A stretch of 6,370 bases of DNA from NCBI GenBank assembly GCA_937871605.1, contig CALMRM010000122.1, positions 1 to 6,370 on the forward strand, written 5' to 3'. A program made the position numbers and the translations under genes. Below the pieces are notes generated by a model that worked only from the letters and a program-made list of their open reading frames with translations, was not told the DNA's origin and did no database searches. Below are positions 1 through 6,370 of this stretch, in pieces. The DNA is from an uncultured Terriglobus sp. (lineage in GTDB: Bacteria; Acidobacteriota; Terriglobia; Terriglobales; Acidobacteriaceae). Each line of letters begins with the position of its first letter. The first letter of the stretch is position 1.

Positions 1-1237
1 TCCACTCGCCGCTGGTGACCTGCCGCTTCAGCTTGCCCGTGGTTGCGTCGTACAGGTAGTAGTGACCCCAGTCGCTGCGCTGCGACCACCACAGGATCTC
101 GTTTCGCTGCGAAAGGTAGCGCCAGTTGATGCCCTCGTCGTTGTACCCGCTGTCGAAGAAGGTAGGGATCGACTCTGTGAACACATCCCGCACAACGCCG
201 GTGGTCACGTCGGCCATGCGGACCGTCTCGACCTTGTGGTCGCGTGAGGTGGATACAAACGCCAGCGTCTTTGCGTCCTTGGCCCATTGAATATCTTGCG
301 CACCCTCGCCGCAGATGACGTCGTCGCACAGTGACGAGCGGTGTAGGTCAGGTGGCATCTTCAGTCGCGTGACTTCCCCGTTGTCCACGTTCACGATCAC
401 GCGTTCGATGTGGATGATGTCACGATCGCCGACGAACGGGTACTTCCACGTGTTCAGCTTGGAGTGCCCTACGTTGGTGGTGTAGGTACTGTAGTCCGCG
501 ACGTTGCGCTGATCCTGCTGAAATGTTGCCACCCTCTTGGAATCGGGTGACCAGATGACGATCGCCTGATCCGAGTGCTTCCAACCCGCGTTGTCCGTGG
601 CGTAGCCGTCGTCCTTTTCGCCATCGATTGTCAGCTGCTTCTCCGCGCCGCTGTTCACATCACGTACCCACAGGTTCCAGTCGCGAATGAAGACGGCGCG
701 CTTCCCGTCCGGCGAAAGGACCGCTTCGGCAGCCTGCAGCCCTGTCAGGTAGCCACCGATGCTGCCTGCACGCGCGGGCGGAAGCTTTTTGCAGGTGTTT
801 GGTACCTGCAGCGCGCACTCGTACCGCTCACCGCGCACGCTCACGATGGCGGTGTTCTGGTTGGCTTGCGGCTCAAAGCCCTCGAAAGCGACCTTGGTGG
901 GATCTGTTGCCGCCAGTCCCGCCGTGTGCAGCGACAGGACCAGCGCCGCAGTGGGAAAGGCCGCTGCCTTCGTCCCCGCAGCAGCGTCACCGGTCATCAG
1001 CGTTTGTACGCCGTTCGTGCTCTCGATGTACCAGAAGTGCGTTGCGTCCGTCCAGTGTGCTGAGCGCACCGCATGGTCTACCAGAGGTGCCGTGTACGGC
1101 GACAGTTGGTGCATGGCACGGGTGTAGTCCGCGTCCGTGACCGCGGGAGTGCCTTGCGCGCGAAGCGCCGTTGTACCGACTGAAAGCACCATGCAAACAC
1201 ATGCAAGGGAACAGGATCGAACGCGGGAGAGGATCAT
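1..1237 (-). CDS. S9B (DPP IV-like) family exported peptidase, N-terminal part, truncated by window edge
   Basis: This open frame runs from ATG at 1237 off the left edge, giving 412 complete codons without a stop. Residues 1-27 form a signal peptide: basic start (MILSRVRS), hydrophobic core, likely cleavage at LRA|Q. The product should therefore act in the periplasm or outside the cell. The rest resembles the N-terminal beta-propeller of S9B dipeptidyl-peptidase IV-like enzymes. Landmarks are SPDGKRAVFIRDWNLWVRD near 175-193, DNAGW near 215-219, WSPDSKRVATF at 229-239 and ILWWSQRSDWGHYYLYD near 381-397. The alpha/beta-hydrolase domain with the catalytic Ser-Asp-His lies beyond the window, so activity cannot be judged. 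The Glu-Glu pair that anchors the substrate N-terminus in classical DPP IV is not visible at its expected place before WSPD, so dipeptide release is not assured. Close cysteine pairs (141/149 and 304/309) suggest disulfides. The start is the first ATG after an in-frame stop at 1253-1255. No good Shine-Dalgarno is visible. Confidence 0.88.
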   Translation of the reverse strand, partial: MILSRVRSCSLACVCMVLSVGTTALRAQGTPAVTDADYTRAMHQLSPYTAPLVDHAVRSAHWTDATHFWYIESTNGVQTLMTGDAAAGTKAAAFPTAALVLSLHTAGLAATDPTKVAFEGFEPQANQNTAIVSVRGERYECALQVPNTCKKLPPARAGSIGGYLTGLQAAEAVLSPDGKRAVFIRDWNLWVRDVNSGAEKQLTIDGEKDDGYATDNAGWKHSDQAIVIWSPDSKRVATFQQDQRNVADYSTYTTNVGHSKLNTWKYPFVGDRDIIHIERVIVNVDNGEVTRLKMPPDLHRSSLCDDVICGEGAQDIQWAKDAKTLAFVSTSRDHKVETVRMADVTTGVVRDVFTESIPTFFDSGYNDEGINWRYLSQRNEILWWSQRSDWGHYYLYDATTGKLKRQVTSGEW

Positions 1238-1343
1238 GGCTATGGAGGCATGCTACCAGTCCTTGGCAGCTACAAACGAGCAGGATTGCCTCTGAAGAAG
1301 CATCGCCGCTACGCAGCCTGGAACTCATTGTCCGCGCAGAGAA

Positions 1344-1814
1344 TTATGCGCCGCGTGCCAGAAACTTGGTGAAGTAAAACGTCATGGATGTGCTGCCGGT
1401 GTTCACAATGCCGTGCAGCACGTTGCTCTCGGCGTACATGCAGTCGCCCGCTTGCACCTGGGTGGTGATGCCTGCGACGACGATCTCACCGGTGCCGCTG
1501 CCGATCCACATCAGCTCCTCTTCCGGATGCGTATGGGGCGGATGGGGGCGTGCACCAGGCTCGAGCGTGCACACGCCTGCGGCTACAGCGGCCAACTGTT
1601 TTGTCGGGCCGTTGAACTGGACGTAGGCCTTTGCGCCGGGGCTGTCACCTTCGGCGGGCAGACCCTCGAGCTTGACCGTGCTGCTCTTCAGTGCGGGGCC
1701 GGTCTTGCTGGTGTCCACGTGCGTGATCTGCGCACCTGCATCGTTTACCAGCGTTGCCGAGGCTGCGGCGGCGCTGGCGAGAAACACTCTGCGATTCATT
1801 GGCGCTTCGCTCAT
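1344..1814 (-). CDS. Tat-exported single-domain cupin protein
   Basis: A 156-residue protein with a twin-arginine signal at the N-terminus (NRRVFLASAAAA, residues 7-18), a hydrophobic alanine-rich core and probable cleavage after AGA (residue 28). Tat export implies folding, probably with bound metal, before transport to the periplasm. The mature part is one cupin barrel. Motif 1 lies around residues 87-107, with putative metal ligands His94, His96 and Glu100. Motif 2 lies around 123-138, with the fourth ligand His134 and Asn138. The usual Pro and Gly of motif 2 are Glu129 and Asn131. Small cupins of this kind range from sugar isomerases to dioxygenases and plain binding proteins, so no substrate is assigned. 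Met1 is preferred over Met6 because AGGAG lies 7 nt upstream of it. The stop is TAA at 1344-1346. It sits on the same strand as the ABC operon, separated from it by a 208-bp repeat-bearing spacer, and lies 106 bp before the S9B peptidase. Confidence 0.9.
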   Translation of the reverse strand: MSEAPMNRRVFLASAAAASATLVNDAGAQITHVDTSKTGPALKSSTVKLEGLPAEGDSPGAKAYVQFNGPTKQLAAVAAGVCTLEPGARPHPPHTHPEEELMWIGSGTGEIVVAGITTQVQAGDCMYAESNVLHGIVNTGSTSMTFYFTKFLARGA

Positions 1815-1821
1815 CGAATGG

Positions 1822-1826
1822 CTCCT
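1822..1826 (-). promoter_or_regulatory. Shine-Dalgarno of the cupin gene
   Basis: AGGAG on the minus strand, 7 nt upstream of ATG at 1814. This is a near-ideal spacing and decides the start at Met1 rather than at the in-frame ATG five codons later. Confidence 0.75.
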
Positions 1827-1905
1827 GTCTGATGGTACGCGCTCAGAGTGTCTTCACCACGTCCGCTCAGCGAGCCGCTCATGCTCTGTGCATCGCTGTA
1901 ATCGC

Positions 1906-2003
1906 CATCCCGAGCGTAGCGGAGGACCTGCTTTTCGCACGAAAGAGCAGTACAGCCCAGAAGGAAGCGGGTCCGTCGACTGCGCTGCGCTCCGCTCAGG
2001 ATG
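1906..2003. repeat. REP-like imperfect inverted repeat in the permease-cupin spacer
   Basis: The left arm (plus strand, about 1906-1933) reads CATCCCGAGCGTAGC, then GGAGGACCTGCTT. The right arm (minus strand, from 2003 down to about 1963) reads CATCCTGAGCGGAGC, an extra GCAGCGCAGTC-like insertion, then GACGGACCCGCTT. The arms thus share CATCC-GAGCG-AGC and GGACC-GCTT blocks in opposite orientation around a centre near 1934-1962. This is the layout of palindromic intergenic elements (REP/BIME-like). From general familiarity, similar sequence recurs in many acidobacterial genomes and gives rise to spurious translated ORFs with 'HPERS' or 'LRSG' strings. It could form a hairpin in the transcript that limits read-through or protects the upstream ABC mRNA. 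No T-run follows in the minus direction, so it is not called a terminator. The spacer outside it (1815-1905 and 2004-2022) shows no gene and no convincing promoter. Confidence 0.65.
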
Positions 2004-2022
2004 ACGAGCGTATGGCTTGGTA

Positions 2023-2804
2023 TTACGCCTTCTGCGCGCTGCGCCGGAACAGCACGAGCGCCAGCCCAAGGCACGCGATGCTGAACACCGTCAGCCACGC
2101 GACGTGACCGGCGACAGACCAGCTCATGGTGTAGCCGATGCTGTGCACCGCCAACTGCCCCAGGTGCCACGTGGGCCACACCGGTGCCAGCGTGCGCAGC
2201 CACTTGGGCAGGCCTTCCAGCGGAATCCATAAGCCCGACAGGAAGGACATGGGCAGGTAGATGAGGTTGACGAAGCCGATGGCCGCGTTCGGCGGCACCA
2301 CGCACGCCAAGAGGATGCCCATCGTCGCGAAGGGAAACACTCCCAACACCACCGTGCCCAGCAGCCGCAGGATTTGCGCGGCGGTGAAATGCACATGACC
2401 CATCGTCTCGCCACACAGCAGCAGGAGGCCGAAGATGATGACACCAAACGCGATGGCTGTCAGCAGCTTGCTGAGCAGGTACGCGGCAGGCGGCATGGGG
2501 CTGGCCTGCTTCAGTTCCAGCCAGCCCTGCGCACGCTCGTTCGCAATGGTGCTGCACAGGCCAAAGAGCGACGAACCCACCAGCCCAAACACCGAGTAGG
2601 TGGCCAGCAGGTACTTCGAGCGATCCAAGCCGCCCGGCTCCGCTGAGGACACCACGATCCCGAAGAGCAGGTAAAAGCTGAGCGGAAAGCCGATGGTAGC
2701 GACGGAGAAGGAGCGCGCGCGTAGGAGACGCAGGAACTCGTATTTGGTCTCCTTGGCGAAGGGCGCGAGGGTGGATGTTGCTGCGGGTGCTACTGCTGCC
2801 GTGC

Positions 2805-2808
<4 letters not shown>
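2023..2808 (-). CDS. ABC-2 type transporter permease
   Basis: A 261-residue integral membrane protein with six predicted transmembrane segments, approximately at residues 35-53, 66-89, 109-131, 146-170, 175-195 and 232-254. Between the second and third is the cytoplasmic stretch NERAQGWLELKQASPMPP (90-107), typical of ABC-2 permeases (COG0842-like). These work as dimers with an ATPase and usually export drugs, lipids or antibiotics. The partner ATPase is immediately upstream: its TGA and this ATG overlap as ATGA (2805-2808), and GGAGG sits 4 nt before the start, so translation is probably coupled. The protein ends at TAA 2023-2025 with a basic tail (RRSAQK), consistent with a cytoplasmic C-terminus. 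The substrate is unknown. Location in a MarR-headed operon beside a drug pump favours a xenobiotic or toxic metabolite, but this is inference. Confidence 0.92.
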
Positions 2809-3740
<932 letters not shown>

Positions 3741-3750
3741 GCGGTCCTGC

Positions 3751-4992
3751 TCATACTACGCGGCTGTAGCGGTAGCCGTTCCCGCTCAACACCTGTAGCA
3801 GTTCGTCGGCCTGGTCGCGGCCGCGCGTCTCCATGGTGATGTCGATGGTGGTATCGCCCAGGTTTACGCCGTAGTAGGCCCGGTTGTAGAGCGTGTCCAC
3901 GATGTTAACGCCGTGCTGCGCGATGATGGTCGTTAAATCCTGCAGCGCGCCCGCGCGATCCAAGAGGTGGATGCGCAGGCGGATAAGGCGACCATCCTGC
4001 ACCAGGCCGCGCTCGATAATGCGCGACAGCAGCGTCACGTCAATGTTGCCACCACAGATGAGCACTGCTGTGCGCGTGCCGGACGGCAGCGAGGTGCGGC
4101 GCTGCAGCAGCGCAGCCAGCGCCGTTGCGCCCGCGCCTTCGGCCAGCGTCTTCTCGCGCTCCAGCAGGACAAGGATAGCGGCCGCGATCTCGTCTTCATC
4201 CACGGTGACGATCTCGTCGACGTACTGCTGCACCAGCGGCAGAGTTTTGCTGCCTGCACGCCGCACAGCAATGCCGTCGCCGATGGTAGTAGCTGCGTCG
4301 ATGGTCACGGGAGAGCCCGCGTCAAGCGCTGCCTGCATGCTGGGCAGCCGCGAAGTTTGCACTCCGATCACGCGTACCTGCGGCTTCAACGACTTTACTG
4401 CGCAGGCGATGCCGCCGATCAACCCGCCCCCGCCGATGGGCACCACTACGGCCTCCAGCCCGTCCACCTGCTCCAATAGTTCCAGGCCGATGGTGCCCTG
4501 CCCGGCAATCACCGCGGGGTCGTCGAAAGGGTGGATAAAGGTTGAGCCGTCGCGCATGCAGCGGCGCGTCGCCTCGGCGTACGCGTCGTCGTAATTGGTG
4601 CCGTAGAGCACCACGTCCGCGCCGAAGCGGCGGGTGGCCGTCACCTTCACCAGCGGCGTGGGCTCAGGCATGACGATGGTGGCGTGGATACCGCGCCGCA
4701 CTGCGTGATACGCCACGCCCTGCGCATGATTGCCCGCGCTGGCCGCGATGACACCGTTTGCAGCTTCCTGCGGAGTCAACAGAGAGATGCGGTTGAGCGC
4801 GCCGCGCTCCTTGAACGCGCCTGTGACCTGCAGGTTCTCAAGCTTGAGGTGGATGGTCTGCCCGGTCAGGTCGCTGAGCGCTTCTGACGGACCGCACGGG
4901 GTCAGGTACACGGCCTCGCGCACACGTTCGCGCGCCGCAAGCACATCGTCCAGGGTGATGCTAAGTGACTGTTCTGTGTCAGTGGATGGCAT
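3751..4992 (-). CDS. ilvA: Threonine dehydratase (threonine ammonia-lyase) with C-terminal ACT domain
   Basis: A 413-residue fold-type II PLP enzyme converting L-threonine to 2-oxobutanoate and ammonia, the first committed step towards isoleucine or threonine catabolism; serine is often also used. The catalytic lysine is Lys61 in GAFKERGA (58-65). SAGNHAQG (85-92) matches the substrate-binding loop. GGGGLIGG (187-194) is the phosphate-binding glycine loop, and CGGN (313-316) lies where the PLP ring nitrogen is contacted. Residues from about 336 to 413 form one ACT domain (RLRIHLLDRAGAL...GVNIVDT). One ACT domain and about 400 residues fit the shorter threonine ammonia-lyase form (as in TIGR01127), not the roughly 510-residue E. 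coli IlvA with its longer regulatory region. Feedback control through ACT is possible but unproven. It lies 11 nt after the MarR gene and 10 nt before the ABC ATPase gene, an unusual setting for an amino-acid enzyme. No strong Shine-Dalgarno is visible; the first ATG is used. A general serine/threonine dehydratase role is the main alternative. Confidence 0.93.
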   Translation of the reverse strand: MPSTDTEQSLSITLDDVLAARERVREAVYLTPCGPSEALSDLTGQTIHLKLENLQVTGAFKERGALNRISLLTPQEAANGVIAASAGNHAQGVAYHAVRRGIHATIVMPEPTPLVKVTATRRFGADVVLYGTNYDDAYAEATRRCMRDGSTFIHPFDDPAVIAGQGTIGLELLEQVDGLEAVVVPIGGGGLIGGIACAVKSLKPQVRVIGVQTSRLPSMQAALDAGSPVTIDAATTIGDGIAVRRAGSKTLPLVQQYVDEIVTVDEDEIAAAILVLLEREKTLAEGAGATALAALLQRRTSLPSGTRTAVLICGGNIDVTLLSRIIERGLVQDGRLIRLRIHLLDRAGALQDLTTIIAQHGVNIVDTLYNRAYYGVNLGDTTIDITMETRGRDQADELLQVLSGNGYRYSRVV

Positions 4993-5003
4993 CGGCTGTC
5001 TAC

Positions 5004-5528
5004 CTAGACTAAGCTGCCGCGGCCCGTTTCTGAAACCCTGCGGGCAGCGCTGCTTCGCAGGGACTGCCGCTCATGCAGGCATTCCTCCAACCGCATCAAT
5101 CCCTTGGCCAACGTGGCATTGAACTGCTGCAACTCTGACCGCTTCACATCGCGCCAGATGTCCTGTTCCATGCGTGCCGCCAGTACGGAACAGCGCTCGA
5201 GCACTACTCTTCCTTTGGCCGTGAGGGTCGCTTGCAGCACGCGGCGGTTTTTCGCCGCAGCCGAGCGCGTGATGAGCCCTTCGCGTTCCGCTCGCGTGAC
5301 CACGGCCTGCATACTTTGTGGCGAAATGTAACAACTGCGTGCCACTTCTGCTGCGGAAATGTCCGGTTGCTCCTCGAGTGTTTTCAACATGCGCAGTTGA
5401 GCCAGCGTCACGCCTTCGCCTTCGAGTGCCTCTTCCATCAGAGTGCGGTAGCCGATCAGCAGACGCTTCATCCCAATGGAGGACTCCCGCCGCTCCGCCG
5501 CCCGGATTTTTTCCTTTGGTTTCCGCAT
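5004..5528 (-). CDS. MarR-family transcriptional regulator
   Basis: A 174-residue winged-helix protein. The core is a MarR domain: a dimerisation helix about 18-35, the helix-turn-helix about 56-85 (ISAAEVARSCYISPQSMQAVVTRAEREGLI), a wing about 88-104 (SAAAKNRRVLQATLT) and a long C-terminal dimer helix. The wing has Asn-Arg-Arg where many members have Asp-x-Arg; the DNA-contacting arginine is kept. Cysteines at 66, 113 and 150 are present, but no known redox-sensor pattern can be claimed. MarR proteins bind palindromes as dimers and release DNA on binding small phenolic or drug-like ligands. This gene heads a four-gene minus-strand operon and is divergent, at 39 bp, from a DHA2 pump. A palindrome in that gap is the likely operator for both itself and the pump. 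The start at 5528 has only a weak ribosome site; Met20 (5471) is a possible alternative start. Confidence 0.92.
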   Translation of the reverse strand: MRKPKEKIRAAERRESSIGMKRLLIGYRTLMEEALEGEGVTLAQLRMLKTLEEQPDISAAEVARSCYISPQSMQAVVTRAEREGLITRSAAAKNRRVLQATLTAKGRVVLERCSVLAARMEQDIWRDVKRSELQQFNATLAKGLMRLEECLHERQSLRSSAARRVSETGRGSLV

Positions 5529-5530
5529 CC

Positions 5531-5548
5531 GTATCAGCCTGTTGATAC
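5531..5548. promoter_or_regulatory. Candidate MarR operator, site 1 (perfect palindrome)
   Basis: GTATCA, six spacer bases (GCCTGT), TGATAC: a perfect 6-bp inverted repeat of 18 bp total, in the size range of MarR-family operators. It starts 2 bp upstream of the MarR start codon and 19 bp upstream of the pump start codon, where a bound dimer would block both genes. Binding itself is inferred. Confidence 0.65.
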
Positions 5549-5552
5549 TCTA

Positions 5553-5568
5553 TATCAGCATCCTTATA
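5553..5568. promoter_or_regulatory. Candidate MarR operator, site 2 (degenerate copy of site 1)
   Basis: TATCAGCATCCTTATA matches the inner 16 bases of site 1 (TATCAGCCTGTTGATA, 5532-5547) at 12 of 16 positions. It is offset by exactly 21 bp, about two helical turns, so two dimers would bind on the same DNA face. Its last base is the A of the pump start codon. The left half is well kept; the right half is weak. Confidence 0.5.
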
Positions 5569-6308
5569 TGTCAGACGCATTGCATGAAGCCGAGTGGAAA
5601 CCGAAGCACAACCCATGGCTAATCGCCCTGACGGTGACGCTGGCCACCTTCATGGAGGTGCTGGACACCTCCATCGCGAATGTGGCGCTGCCGCACATCG
5701 CAGGATCGGTTGGAGCCTCGCAGGAGGAGGCCACATGGGTGCTGACCAGCTACCTGGTGGCGTCTGCCGTCATCCTGCCCATCTCCGGCTGGCTTTCGAA
5801 CCGCATCGGGCGCAAACGCTTTTACATGACGTGCGTGGCCATGTTCACGGCGTGCTCGCTGCTGTGCGGCATCGCGCCCACGTTGCCACTTCTGATATTC
5901 GCTCGCATTTTGCAGGGGCTTGGTGGTGGCGGCCTTGCGCCCAGCGAACAGGCCATTCTGGCGGACACGTTCTCCATCGAAAAACGCGGACAGGCGTTTG
6001 CGCTCTACGGCACCGCGGTCGTCATCGCGCCGGCCATCGGTCCCACGCTGGGCGGCTGGCTGACGGACAACTACAACTGGCACTGGATTTTTTTCATCAA
6101 CCTGCCGATTGGTCTCATCTCGCTGTACCTCAGCAACCGCATGGTGGAAGACCCGCCGGAACTCGTGGAGCGCACCAAGCGCCGCGACCCAGTGGACTAC
6201 GTTGGGCTATTGTCAGTTGCGGTTGGAGTGGGCCTAATGGAATTTACGCTCGACAAGGGTCAGGAGAAGGACTGGTTTGGCTCCACCGAGATTCAACTGA
6301 CCGCATAG
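5568..6308 (+). CDS. DHA2-family MFS drug:H+ antiporter (EmrB/QacA-like), interrupted by in-frame TAG
   Basis: The frame from ATG 5568 codes 246 residues before TAG at 6306-6308. Intact DHA2 pumps have about 500 residues and 14 transmembrane segments; this product would keep only six or seven. Family motifs are clear: motif D1 LDTSIANVALP (32-42), motif A GWLSNRIGRKR (74-84), motif B RILQGLGGGGLAP (113-125) and motif C-like GPTLGGWLTDN (158-168), followed by WHWIFFINLPIG (171-182). The family expels hydrophobic drugs across the inner membrane using the proton gradient, often with an EmrA-type adaptor; none is visible here. An in-frame ATG lies further upstream at 5232, but it is antisense to the MarR gene, whereas MSDALHEAEW leads directly into TM1, so 5568 is chosen. 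Coding resemblance continues in the same frame after the stop, so this is most likely a nonsense-interrupted gene or a sequence error. A half-size functional protein is unlikely. Confidence 0.85.
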   Translation: MSDALHEAEWKPKHNPWLIALTVTLATFMEVLDTSIANVALPHIAGSVGASQEEATWVLTSYLVASAVILPISGWLSNRIGRKRFYMTCVAMFTACSLLCGIAPTLPLLIFARILQGLGGGGLAPSEQAILADTFSIEKRGQAFALYGTAVVIAPAIGPTLGGWLTDNYNWHWIFFINLPIGLISLYLSNRMVEDPPELVERTKRRDPVDYVGLLSVAVGVGLMEFTLDKGQEKDWFGSTEIQLTA

Positions 6309-6370
6309 ATTGCTGCGAACGTGCTGGTCTTCATTGTCATCTGGGAGTGGCGGCACGTGGACCCGATCGT
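6309..6370 (+). pseudogene. Continuation of the DHA2 MFS frame beyond the TAG stop, running off the window
   Basis: In the same frame as the upstream pump, the 20 codons after TAG read as a hydrophobic helix (IAANVLVFIVIW) followed by EWRHVDPI, then a partial codon. A membrane segment followed by a charged 'E.R..DPIV'-type stretch is what full-length DHA2 pumps have after their mid-length segments. No start codon with a ribosome site is seen here, so it reads as the interrupted remainder of the same gene, not a new one. Confidence 0.65.

Noticed and set aside
575..1140. Several plus-strand open frames opposite the S9B peptidase
   Set aside because: The minus-strand frame over the whole region gives a continuous propeller protein with a signal peptide. 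The plus-strand products are Arg/Ala/Pro-rich with no recognisable domain.
1198..1209. Possible lipobox (SLAC) in the S9B signal peptide
   Set aside because: The cysteine is at residue 13, too close to the N-terminus to follow a full hydrophobic core. Cleavage after LRA at residue 27 fits signal peptidase I better.
1238..1343. Search for a terminator or promoter in the cupin-S9B gap
   Set aside because: Only a weak 4-bp stem (GGCA...TGCC) without a T-run and no convincing -35/-10 pair were found, so no site is called. The two genes may be co-transcribed.
1811..2557. 248-residue minus-strand open frame overlapping the ABC permease and the spacer
   Set aside because: It is a frame shadow of the permease. 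Its tail translates the REP-like repeat, a common source of spurious 'hypothetical proteins'.
3893..4594. 233-residue plus-strand open frame opposite the threonine dehydratase
   Set aside because: Low-complexity Ser/Pro/Arg-rich translation antisense to a gene with complete enzyme motifs; a typical shadow in G+C-rich DNA.
5232..5567. Upstream in-frame extension of the MFS pump starting at ATG 5232
   Set aside because: It lies antisense to the MarR coding region and reads as non-family sequence, whereas family resemblance begins right after ATG 5568.
5529..5567. Sigma-70 promoter in the divergent gap
   Set aside because: AT-rich hexamers such as GATACT, TATAGA and TTATAT exist, but none pairs with a good -35 at 16-18 bp in a position compatible with the start codons. 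Left uncalled.

Overview
The window is G+C-rich, densely packed bacterial DNA carrying six genes and part of a seventh reading frame. The mix suggests a soil-type Acidobacteriota member (Terriglobia-like). It combines an exported S9B/DPP IV-like peptidase, a Tat-exported cupin, a DHA2 efflux pump, and an intergenic repeat of the 'CATCCTGAGCG...GGACC' type that I associate with such genomes. This assignment is inference from gene style and repeat type; there is no rRNA or other marker here.

Layout, right to left on the minus strand: a MarR-family regulator (5004-5528), a threonine dehydratase with a C-terminal ACT domain (3751-4992), an ABC exporter ATPase (2805-3740) and its ABC-2 permease (2023-2808). 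The gaps are 11 nt, 10 nt and a 4-nt ATGA overlap, so these four genes look like one operon. A 208-bp spacer with an imperfect inverted-repeat (REP-like) element follows. Next come a small Tat-signal cupin protein (1344-1814) and, 106 bp further on, the N-terminal 412 codons of an exported S9B peptidase that runs off the left edge (1-1237).

Divergent from the MarR gene, and only 39 bp away, a DHA2-family (EmrB/QacA-like) drug:H+ antiporter starts at 5568 on the plus strand. Its frame is interrupted by TAG at 6306-6308 after 246 codons, yet MFS-like coding continues in the same frame to the window end. It therefore looks like a nonsense-interrupted pump gene, unless the stop is a sequence error.

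The 39-bp divergent gap holds a perfect 6-6-6 palindrome (5531-5548). A degenerate second copy lies 21 bp away and ends on the pump's start codon. This is a strong candidate for a tandem MarR operator controlling both transcription directions. The likely logic is a MarR sensor repressing an efflux pump and its own operon, which also encodes an ABC exporter and, unexpectedly, a threonine deaminase. I see no sign of a wholly new system. The points most worth checking are the interrupted pump, the tandem operator, and the metabolic gene inside an efflux operon.
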